From the NCBI GenBank assembly GCA_946811695.1, contig OX328128.1, forward strand, positions 25,638,701 to 25,702,700: a stretch of DNA of 64,000 bases. Direction: 5' to 3'. Positions 52,034 through 64,000 of this stretch are shown here, piece by piece (the first letter of the stretch is position 1; every line of letters starts with the position of its first letter). Source of the DNA: Gonocerus acuteangulatus (Eukaryota; Arthropoda; Insecta; Hemiptera; Coreidae). The notes under the pieces are model-generated. The model saw nothing but the letters and a program-made list of their open reading frames with translations, searched no databases and had not been told where the DNA came from. The position numbers and the translations under genes are program-made.

Positions 52034-55000
52034 TGTAAATTTTGAATCTCCCTGACTTTTTTGTCATAATTAAATTCACTGGCATTTCCCTGTCGTTGGG
52101 AACCCAACAAGTAACAAAACAAATTTAAAGCCAAAGGTGAATCTCTAATATATTTGTAACTATGGACAAATGCCAACACTGTCAGACAAAACCTGTTTAC
52201 GGTAAGAAAGTGAAACATAAATATATCCTTTCTTGTTTACTTACTGTCAACACTGTATAATATTGCTGCTTAAAACTACTAAAAATAAATTCTGAGATAA
52301 AAAGCATTTCACAAAGAAGATCAATTCAATCCCATAGAACTTTTTTCAACTTCTTAAATTTAAATCCTCTGTTCAGTCCCGAAACACCCGATCTCGTCCT
52401 TCCGATCTTTATATTCCTTCCCACCGAACAGCAATATTCGAAAAATCATTCGTCACCCGTGCCACCTCGCTATGGAATTCCTTGCCTCCGTTTGTCCGTC
52501 ATTCTACCAACCTAGAAACCTTTAAATCCCGACTCTTCCACCACCTTCTATCCCTGCAAGTTTTACCCAACCCCTAGTCTATATTGAAGCTGTACATTAT
52601 ATACTAGTAGTATTTTTAAGTTTATATATAAAATTCACAATTATTTTGTAATTTCAAAATTATTCCTATGGGGCTTGCGTCCTGGAATAAGAATAAAACT
52701 TTTCATTTCATTTCATTTCAAAAAGAAGTATTCGTACATTTTAAAAATTAAGTATCACAAAATAAAATTTACAGCATTGGAATGAATATTTCTCACAATT
52801 AAATCAAGCACAAATGTGGCATTCACAGTAGGTTTGTAGTTAGCTCGGACTGAACGTATTTAAATGTTAAATTATCTGAAATAAGACTATTTTTAAATAG
52901 TCAAGGAATAATTGTTATTTTAATTTTAAATATATTTGTGTTCCTTTATCTCTGTAAAAAAAACTGACATGTAATAAAAGTGAAGGACTCTGGTGGTCAG
53001 GCAGGTCAAGGTTTTCAAGTTATTGCAAATATGCAATGGTTGAGAAATTTATTCAAAAATATCAACTTTTTTGAATATTTCAAGCTGGCAGTTTTTTTTT
53101 TCCCTGAAAGAAGAGATTCAATATGACGGATATAATAAAGAGCCCCAAACATTTCACAAGGGAGCTAAAATTTATTAATAGAATCTTGACATTTTAAAAT
53201 TAATAGTTCTTACTAACTAGCAAAACTAAAAAACAAACATCCAAAAGACTCTTTCACAAAAACAAAAAAAGAGCACTATTAGCAAAGGAATAGAGCAGTT
53301 ATTGGTAGCGTTTAATCTTTCGTTAAAAATATAAATTAAATCTTAAAGAGAAGGAAGTTTAAGGTGCCACAACAGGAAACTGAAAGTATCTTAAGTGGAA
53401 ATGACTCGCCCGTCATCTCAATGTTCGCTCTAGGAAACCATTAATGCCAATAACTTCCTAATTTTCTTGCCTTCTTTTACTAAAATACTAATTTTACTCG
53501 CAAATGCAATTTAAAACAAAAAACAACCAATTAAAAATTGAGTTAAAAAACACAAAATCCAGTTCAACAGAACAAAACTAACACTTTTAAAGTTTTAAGG
53601 AGTTATTTCTCCGATCGACATTGCCCCATTGAAAATTGCTTCAGAACGTTTTTTGTAGACAATTTAGTAAGCATTCATATGGTCACCTTCCACTTGCTAA
53701 AATTTCCCTATAGTTTTCATGATATTTACGAAAATATACAAAGATCTGAAAACTTTTCATGTCCACTAATACATTTTTTTCCGAATACTTCCTTAACTCC
53801 AAATGTAAACAAAATATGAACTTCTTAGTTTAGATAAATTTCAAAGATGTAGAAAATATTTCAATTGAAGCCCACGATTCTAAGTAGTCACCAAAAAAAA
53901 AAAAAAAAAAAGAGTTACAAAAATATTTGTTCCACTTTTCTCAAAAACTGTTACAGCTATTGCCTTAAAAATGGTTTCATTCGGTTTCCAATGTGAAGAA
54001 ACCTATAAAATGAGTACCTCCAAGCATACGATCTCAAAAATGTAAGGGTTACGATTTTTTCGCGGACAAATATATGTACAAATTTTAACCACCGTTATTT
54101 TCGTAATCTAAGGGATCTGAAACATGAAGTTTTCTAGTCGGCACTTCTGGATTGCGTCATGAGGTCAATCTCATAAGCGGGTTTCTTCCCTATGGAGGGA
54201 GGGAAGAACCATCCTAAAACAATCAGCAATGCTACTTATTAAATGTATCAACACAATAAACTTTGATATTAGAATAAAATATATATAAAAATACCAAAAT
54301 AATAGTTATTGCTGGACTGAAGATATCTAGTGTAAAGAGGTATGTCTATGGTTTTCATGAATTTACTTTCTTTGTTAAATTTTAGTTTCTCTCTTTTTTT
54401 TTCTTTTTTATGCAGTGCAGTATTATGAATATTATGAATGGAAAGAAATATTGAAAGATGATATTTGAGCTCTTGATGATAATGTAAAGACTGGTTAGAA
54501 ATTTAACCTCAGTAACACAATATGATTTGAAGACAACAAATTCTCTGAGTAGTATGCTAGTAATTCGATATGCACATAGCGCTCCTAAGCCTTTCATTGA
54601 CATTTGTGTAGTAATTTATGCGCAAAGTATGTGGCATATCATTGATATGATTTCTCTTACAGAAAGTATCTATAGAAGAGAAAGTGTCCTATTTCACAAT
54701 GAACTTTAAAATCTCTGGTTTCACCCCACTGAGTGAAGACAACAGAAATATCAAATAACAATTTCCCCAATATATATATATTTATATGTGATTAACTTTC
54801 TTTTTTACATTTTTTTATTTTATGTTCTCTTAGCCTTCTTGATCAAATAGTATAGTAATTTCTCTTTGTTTAAAAACTGTTCTTATTTTCTGTGACATGT
54901 TTTTAGCCTTGTTATGGCAGATTTTCAAAGGTTTCACAACATCTTGCTGTCAAAATTATGAATTATTTTCATAATTCTAAAACTTGGCCAGTTTTGGTTA

Positions 55001-58000
55001 AATGGCGGCCGTTATAACGATCGGATTTATTATAAAATTTCTGGCATTTAAAGATTCAGGGTTATTATAATCTCTCTGGTGACTTAAAATTATCTGGTTT
55101 GTATGTAAGTTAAAACAGATATAATTTAACAAAAACTGTCCAAGTTGGAAATTCACAAATACGTGAGAGGGTATTATTAGGTTCTTGACCGGGTATTAAG
55201 GGACTAAAACTTATCTCAATATTATCATATCATAACTTCCAAAAACTGTTTTTGGGAGGGGCCTTGGACTTGGCCTTTTTTTTTATTTATTTATTTTCTT
55301 TTAACTACATATTTTCTTCATATTTATAAATTATAATGACTCATATCATTAACAGATAATATTAACAACAATAAATAGGGTCTCCCCGTGGTCTAGTGGC
55401 TAACGCCTTAGATTCTCTTGGTGGGTTTCCATCGGCGGCAATTCCTCTGAAATTATCCCGCTTGTTCAACATGTATTGAATCAGAGGCAATGCAATCCCG
55501 TGGTAGCCAACAAGATTTGTGATATATTTAATGTTGTATTAGAACAGAATTATTTTCTGTTTAATGGTGATTGCTACAGATCTACCCACGGTCTAGTAAT
55601 GGGATCTCCTATAAGCCCACTGGCAGCGGATATTTTTATGGACTGTTTAGAAAATAAGTATGTTATGAATAATTTAAATCCACTCAGAAAACATATCCGT
55701 TGTTGGATTAGGTATGTGGACGATTGCCTGTGCATTTTTCAGGCTCCAATGAGACGTTTGGAGTCTTTTCACAAACTCCTCAACAGGATGCACAAGAACA
55801 TAAATTTCACTAAAGAAATAGAAGAGGGGGGTTCATTAAATTATTTAGATCTGACGATCCATAAAAAAGATGAGGGGGGTTTGGAATTTTCTATTTTTCG
55901 TAAATCTTCTACCACCGATACAGCTATAGATAGGAGTTCTTTTCAACACCCGAGTGTTAAAATGTTGCCTTTTATTTATTATATTGATTGACTCCTGTCA
56001 GTACCTATGTCGGAGGGTAAACATCACTGTGAGCTTCTCCATATAAAGCATGTGGCGGAGAAGAACGGATATTATGCCCTCACGATTGATGGTATTTACA
56101 GGAGAAGAAAAGAAAAACATGCTCTTAAGGCAGCTTTACCCAATTTTCTAAAACCCGACGTATCTGAGGTTAGATGGTTCACCTTACCTTATTTAGGCCA
56201 AGTCTCGGAAAAAATAGCCTCCATTTTAAGTAAAGCGAATGTTAAAGTGGCTTTTAAAAATTCTCCGTCATTGGCTAATGCTCTATGTGACGTCAAGGAT
56301 CAGATTGACACGGGAAATAAGAGTAGTGTCTATAAAATCGTATGTGGCCTGTGTTCTGGGTTGTACGTAGGGCAAACTGGTAGAAAACTTAAAATAAGAG
56401 CTAGAGAACATAAAACCAGGTCGGATTCCGAATTTCAACAACATTGTGTCGCTGCAGGACACAGTGAGGCTGACCATTCTCTGTATATTTTACATTGCCG
56501 GAAGAAGTCTGCACAGATGAACGTCCTGGAAAGTATAGAGATACGTATCGACAAAATCCTGAGCCCATGCAATTTAAATAAAAGGACAGACACGTATCAA
56601 ACTGATATGTTAAGTCACGTCTCTGTGCAGGCTCTCTCCCGGCTTCCCTTCAGTCAGCCCTAAGCAGTGAAGCTGTACTCATTGTAGGTGAGTCGCTCTC
56701 CTCAATTTTAGCCTTTTCATTTTAATCACTTAAGACTATTGTTTTTTGTATTGTACTGTTTTTAATGTGTATTTTGACGAATCAAAATTATTGTGATTAT
56801 TTATTTATTTTTTACATGTAGTTTTAGGAGCATTTTAATATTAAGAATTATACAACTATAAGTGTTTGGTTTTATTCATTTTGTCACAGCTCTGAGGATG
56901 GTAGCAGGAGCTACCGAAAGCGCTTAGCTTGGAAATGAACTTTTGTGAAGGAACTGGACGTGTTTCATTTACCTTTAGAAACTGTATTACACACTTAAGG
57001 AGCCAAGGGATTGACTTAAGGGTGCGTTTACATCTGACACTTCTCACAGGATATATATGTCAGGTGCCGGATAGATATTCTCTTGCAAGTTTTCCTACTG
57101 GCAGAAATAACTAGACATTTATGTCATGGGTATGTATACGACAGTTTATATATAGATACAAATAGATTAGATACATAGATAGATAGTTACATATAGATTT
57201 GTTCAAATAAATGTACGGCCCGTCATGAACATGGCGCAAATAATCAGTGTTTACAACTGATGGTATAGAAGTGTCGACACTTATAGCTCGTGATAGAAAT
57301 ATATATTTCAGACATAAATTGTTCGCAGGTTACATTAGTCACAATTTTTGTCTGACGTAAATATCCTGCAATAACTGTCAGATGTAAACGCAGCCTAAAG
57401 ATTGCTGAAGATAGATATACTTCATTTTGGACAGTGTTTATGTATAAGTCTTTAATCTATGAAATGTAATTTTGTGTAATTAATTTGTACATTAAATGCA
57501 ACTCATATAGGGTACACAATGCCGTAGAATAAAATGATTGATTCATTCATACAAAATTTACATGTAAACACTTAAAAAAATGGCACTCATATTTTGCACT
57601 TGGGTGGAAATGGATTACATGATGTTGTAATTTTCAAGAAGGATTTTGAGTGCACTACTTTCTATTCAAATATTATCTTGAGAGAAGATATTATTGTAAA
57701 ATATCTCTCTATGTTATGCAAATATTGAGTTTATCCACTTGATAATGCTTCAATCTTATTGCCGGTTGCACTTTATCTCAGTTTTTTGTTCGATGTACAA
57801 TCTGTTCCATTTGTAGTAGATTTGATTCCAAATTTATCAACACTGGAGCGGTAGTGTAATTTTGCCTTGTTGAATGAAGAGGGAGAGTGATGAGAGGCCA
57901 AGGTCGCTGGGAATAATGCTGACATACTTCTCTCGTTTATATGTAAATCTGATGTAACCATCTCATTATCATGATTGTTACACTATTGTAATAATTATTC

Positions 58001-60222
58001 CGTAGCTCTATTCAACTATTGTATTGCATAAATTCACTTTTTAATGCTGTAACAATGAGAAAAAACTTTCTCTACAAATAATGTTTTCTACAATTTTTAA
58101 TGATTTTTATAAGAAAGACAAGTACTCACCTGCATACAAAGTGTACTTAAAAGATGTAACTAGAACGCATCAAAATACCAAACAACAAAAATGGAGTAAT
58201 CTGACAGACAAAAAACTAAGACAAATCAAACATATACTTACTGACTGGCCAAGCGCATACACATACAAAATTTCCGGAGAGAGGAATTAGTGAGAACAGG
58301 CCACACAAGCATCACCGACGAATACATAATGACTAAAATTAGAAGACCAACATGTCGGATCTGCAATACGGACCTAACAATCAAACATTTACTAACGGAC
58401 TGCATTCTTATAACGAACTTGGACATACCGTGGGACATTACTGGCCTACTTACAGACAACAGCCACCATATTGTCAATAATATTACACTCTTAAAAAATA
58501 TTAACATATATGACAAAATATAAATAAATTCTTTAATTTATATATTTATATAATGTTTATATAATGAATTTTTAGCTAGTTTATTTAATGTTTAATTTCA
58601 ATTTATTGTGTTTTCTATAGCTTCTTTTTTTTTTTTATTATTTCATTTTTTTTTAATTATTTTTTTTGTTTAAATATTTTACAATATAGCAGCAGTTAAG
58701 TGCAAAAGAGTGATTCACCAATGACTTGGAGCATCGCAAAATAATAATAATAATAAAATAGGCAGAAGGTCAAATTATAAAATAAAAACACATTTAAACA
58801 CTATTAATTTTTATTAAAACTGCTCTAGAGGTTTCACACCCATTTTGATGCCTTTTCAGAGGCAGTAAGACTAGTTAGACAAAGTATACAGCCTAACTAC
58901 AGGAAGGCGAACCTTCGGCTAAAAGGATCAAGTTCAAACTGAGATCGTTTACACGGGGAGCATCAGTTCAAATTAAATAAATCCATAAATTAAAATCAAT
59001 ATTCAGAAGTAGTATATTAGTCATATCCAATAAAATATCTTGTCATCAAAATTTAAAAATTATTTGTTTTGTCTAATAAATTAGAAAAAAACATATTATT
59101 TAAATATTTTACCTCAGATAGTATTACATGGAGGTATGAAGCTAAAATAAAGAATAGTTTTCCCTGTATTAAAGATAAAATAAATAAAATGAGACCATGT
59201 ATAACATGAAATAAATTGCACAAATTGTAATAAAGTGTGTATTGGAGAACCTTTGCAATTACTAAAGAGGAGAATATTGATAAACTCAATAATAAAACAC
59301 CACTTGCAAACCATAGCTTAAAAAGTAATCATGTATTTGACTTCACAAATTTTAAGTTTTTACAGACGGAAAAAATAACACAAAATGCAAAATAAAAGGA
59401 AACGTGCACATTATTAAAAACAGAAAAAATGGTATATTTTACGTCTTTGAATATAATAGACAAAACAAATAATTTTCAAAATTTGATGGAAGATATTTTA
59501 TTGTACGTGTCTAATATGCTTCTTCCGAATATCTATTTTTATAAATAATTTCTAGGTGAAATTATATCTGTGGCTTGGTGCTAAAAGGGCCTATGTCAAT
59601 TTTTCCATATTTTGTTTTGTATATCTACTTCCCTAGCAATATTTGCAAAAAAAAAACAAATATACATCAATACTATATATATTTTTATAGTACACATACA
59701 GATGTATAGATATACGTGCATATATACATGTATATTTGTTTTTTTTTTGCAAGTATTGTAAGGGAAGTACATAAAAAACACAAAATATGAAAAAATTGAC
59801 ATAGGCCCTTTTAGCACCAAGCCACAGATATATGCAAATGATTTTTATTTTTGCTAAGTTTTAGAATTTATTATTGGTATAATACTGAATAATTGAACTT
59901 ATAATTTTAGGAGCCTTGGAATCATTGATTGCCTTTGAACATTTCAAATAGTTGAAATGCCTGCAAATTAAAATTTAAAATATCGTTCAGTGCTCAGATG
60001 ACATATTTAACCAGCAATAAATGATGATTTTTGTTTTCTATTTAGGTATCCAATTTTCTTAATAACAGCTTAATGGGGTCTCCCATGGTCTAGTGGCTAG
60101 CGCGCTAGATTCATAAGCGGGAGATGGTGGGTTCAATCCCCACCGGCGGCTGGAATTTTCTCATCTCAGGGGTCGCTGCACCCTGGATGTCGGCGCTAAT
60201 GGCCAAGATTTGTCAATGAGCC

Positions 60223-60267
<45 letters not shown>

Positions 60268-63200
60268 CAGCTTAATATTCAGTTCTAAAAGATAAAAAGA
60301 TATTTGGTAAAGAAAGCACTTCATTAACAGAAAATGTTCACATTATTAAAAATAAGAAAAAAAAAACAGAAAACAAATGGCTATAAAATATTTAGATAAT
60401 AAATTTTCCAATATAACAAATAAAATTTAAGAATATTGATATCAGTCAGTTTTTATTTTGGTATTTCTTTAATGATAAAATTCTATTTTAACCATTGAAC
60501 TACCAATTCTACATAGCTAATTGACAGGGACAATATTTATTTTATTTGTCTGGACTTGTCCTGCCTGTGGAAAGCCATCGAAGGATAAGGCTCCAATGCT
60601 CGGAAATTAAAATTACCCCTTGGAGGTGTTTTAGAGGGTGAAACTTGTAGAGCATCTAATAAAGGAGGCCGAGAAGTTAAATATATGACCTTCTTCCATT
60701 TTGATAAAAAGGGTGACCATCACATAATAATAGTTGTGGAACTTTACAACGTTTGTCAGGACGGAATACCTACAATAAGTGATCTAAAGGTTAAGACAAC
60801 TGCTTAAATAATAGCAACTAACAGTACAAAATAAGAAAGTTGGTACAAGTTTTATCAGATGGGATAGGCATACTGAAATTAGAAGGCCTCATTATTAACA
60901 CAATATCTCCATGTTATAATAATAAAATATAAAAGAGGGTACTATTAAACAAAGTAATTTTTATTATAGTGTTAAGATTTAAAACAGAATACGGTATAAT
61001 TTGAATCCATCCAGTTTTAAAAAGTTTATTTATATTATGTATTGATTTTTCTTTTTAATATCAGGTCACTTATTTCGTTAGAAATTCACAATATGAACAG
61101 AGTTCCCCTCGATGTTTCTAATAAACACTGGGTGAATTCACAACCTCTGTCTAACCATCCTAAAAAGGATGTAAGAATAAAAATACAATAAAAACTGCTT
61201 GGCTTCAAATTATATATCAATAAAACAATATATTGGATAAAAAAAATAGAAAAAATAAAAAGCATCCTGACTAGAAAGGGATAACCAATGTATATAACTT
61301 GTCCTAAAATTCTGCGTCAATTATAAATGGACATAAAAATTTCAATAAAATAAATTGGTGAAAGTTCCTTTCATTATTGTAGTAATTGTAGAAAAATTAC
61401 AATAAGTGATCACATTAAACAATGTAAATCAGGAGTACAAAAAATGTAGTGTTTAAATTAGTTTAATCTAAATTTAAATTTGGCCGGAAAAGATTAAAAA
61501 AAAAAGTTTTCTTGGCTTCTATAACAGCACTCTTTTGTAATGTTCAAAGAAATATGCCAATGCTATTTATGAAAATAACTAACTCCTACAACTAAACTTT
61601 TGCTCCAAAATATTATTCAAGAGAGCACATTAGATTAGGAAAATAAATAATTATACATAGAAAGAAATATGCTGGCATGGAAGTTAAATTAATTAAAATT
61701 TTAAAATAAAATATAGACATTAACAAGTCTTGACGGCTTATCTTTAAGAAGCCTTAAGTCATAGGATTAACAGATTTAAGATTACGTATAAGCCATTTAT
61801 GATCTCTTTTGTGGCTTACAAAGGCAAAATCAAGATATAGCAATCATCAAAAACTGAAAAACTTTGCATAAATAAAAACAAGAAAGAAAATATTGGCCCA
61901 ATGATTTTTCTTTGAGTAGAAAAAAAAATGTAGGATATTACTCATTCCAATCAGGCAACGATTTGTTTTAAAAATAAATAAAAAGTGAACTATGCAAAAA
62001 ATCATTTTTCTAAACCAGCCTAAGCAGGCTTGTGAAAAGTTTACATTAAATTGGTGTCCTCACAACCAGAACTTCCACTCAGAATATTTATTAAAATGAA
62101 ACAATTAATACTTACGCTATTATAGCCTTGAACTGTTAGGCTCATAAATAATATACAACTCACAATATATGCAATGTTTGACTTTGTGGAGCTTTCTTCC
62201 CATTACAATAAACACAATACTTTATTTTTAATAACACTTTTTTTGGAAAATAAACACAAATTGTATTTATCTGATTTGGATATTAATGAAATCAATCCTA
62301 ATAAGATGTTTCATTATTTGTTTCCATATGGGGCCGAAAATAATGACTGACATATTTTAAAAATGAGAGAGAAGACCAAAATATGAATAAGGTCAGAAAG
62401 GAGGCTTGTCAACATAAATCTCTGTTGACATTTAGATTCTGATTATGCAATTTCCTAATCCATCCTTAAACAAGTTATTTATTTCCAGTCACTATATTAA
62501 TAAATAAATAAATTCCAGTGATAAAAATCGCGAAGTACAAATAAATGTAAGGCAGAATTAAGGAAACAAAATATAAAAATATGTTAGATATAGACTTACA
62601 AGAATTAAAAGTTTTCCAAATTGTAGCAAACAGTCGATTCAAAAAAGGCACTGAATATATCACATAGTTCACACAAAATAATAGACATCTCGTACTGTCA
62701 CTGACACATTATTCTCTGCTGCCCTAGAAAAGGCCTGAGACCCGAAACCGAAGACGTGTTACTTTGACAGCTGAGAAAACACTGGCAAGACAAGACAGCC
62801 CCTAATCAATTCCATATCTATTATCAGTAAAAACAGTAACAGCCTGATCCGTTCAACAAATTAAAATGATTTTTTTTTTAATATAAACGCAGCTTTCATG
62901 ACTGTAATCTGTTTTCATTCGTTCCATTTAACTATATTATATTTTAAAAATAAAACGGTTTTCGTACATTGTCAATAATATTATGGGCCCTTCATATCAA
63001 TTATACTAGCGCTATCTGCGGTGTTTTCAAGATTTAATCCGTTTCCTTCTCTTGTGGGCAGTAAAATTAAACTGTTGCAAACTTATAATTTGCGTTGATT
63101 ATTGTTGAAATTATAGTCTTTAGTAATTGAAAACCTAAAATAAATAAATAGGTTCTTAAACGAAGAATGTTTAACAGGTGATGGAAACTGGCTTAAAAAA

Positions 63201-64000
63201 GTAAGATATTATTTATTGGCATGATGAGCCCGCTATGAAGCGATTTTTTATTTTTATTGTGACATTTAAGTTGAGCAAACCGACCAAAACATATTTATTC
63301 CAAATAAATATCTGATGTACAATATAAAAAAGTTTACATATATATCTACTCGCATAAGCACATATTTATATATAGACATACCATATCATATAAATAAAGA
63401 AAAATTAATTTTAGAATGTGGAAATGATTGTGAACTGTGATATCTCACAATGACAATGAATAAATGTATTATATAGAAATTTATTGTTTTATGAGGGTTA
63501 ACTTCAGTCGGTACCTCTCGAATGTTTTGTTGTATGCCTAAGTAGTCCCGTTCAATCCGTCAGTATGCGTTTTACAATGAGTGGCCTATTCTAAATCTGA
63601 TAACCACTTCTTCTCTTGTTGCGGAATGGTTTCTCGATGAGCAAACACTCACGTTATACGTATGTAGATAAATGTCTCAAGGGCGTATATAGAAAATTAT
63701 TTGAGGGGGGGGGCTGAGAGCATTTGGGGGGTATGGAATAGGGTACTTACGTATTAGCGTCAAAGCAGGTTAAAGAGGCGGGTCTCGTTCAGAGATCTGG
63801 ATCATGGATAACGCATTTCTATTGGTCAATCACTATCAGAGATATCATCTATTGTGTTTATAGTAGCCATCTTGTACCCTTTGTCTTTTTAACGCAATTC
63901 ATTTGTGCTTTATTTACCCACGCAATTGTTGTTGTTTTTTTAGTTACGCGATTTCAGTTTTTGTGCGAGTTAGCGACAACAGTATAGCTAGGATGAAAGC

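Overview
The window is AT-rich nuclear DNA of an animal, most likely an arthropod. The signs are long (TA)n tracts, tRNA-derived SINEs with poly-A tails, short-TIR DNA transposons, 5'-truncated non-LTR retrotransposons, a Penelope-like element and one host gene split by large GT-AG introns. The species cannot be named from the sequence.

Host gene. On the minus strand, nine coding exons (49214 down to 21588) join in phase into a 399-residue coiled-coil protein. It ends in a GRIP-like domain and its middle part resembles the arthropod quick-to-court (qtc) family. I assembled the exons from splice signals and reading-frame phase. All eight junctions are GT-AG and the summed length is a multiple of three. 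The 5' non-coding exon and promoter were not found. Everything else between 21.8 and 49.1 kb is intron.

Layout. 1-1.4 kb: end of a 122-bp satellite with a dimeric higher-order period. 1.4-20 kb: mobile-element debris, including a hAT MITE with a perfect 8-bp target duplication, a 1.5-kb foldback element, hammerhead-ribozyme-like motifs, a retrotransposon 3' end, a second tRNA-SINE family and a 46-bp minisatellite. 20-22 kb: second hAT MITE copy and the last exon of the gene. 22-49 kb: the gene, its introns loaded with foldback MITEs, a deleted mariner that still encodes its DNA-binding domain, an RTE-like fragment, a SINE interrupted by a MITE, a pogo-like MITE, a Helitron-like end and a palindromic element with two hammerhead-like motifs. 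49-64 kb: a CR1/L2-like tail, a Penelope-like element with RT and GIY-YIG domains (one in-frame TGA) and a well-formed hammerhead motif 3' of it, an I/Jockey-like fragment, a SINE with a 9-bp target duplication, and nested DNA elements at the window end.

The most notable pattern is a scattered set of minimal hammerhead-like motifs on both strands. The better ones share one extra nucleotide after CUGANGA, and several have a loopless, self-complementary helix III as expected of a ribozyme that works as a dimer. Hammerheads in the repeats of Penelope-like elements are known. The inverted, outward-facing pairs seen here (8.3-8.8 kb and 43.8-44.4 kb) deserve a closer look.
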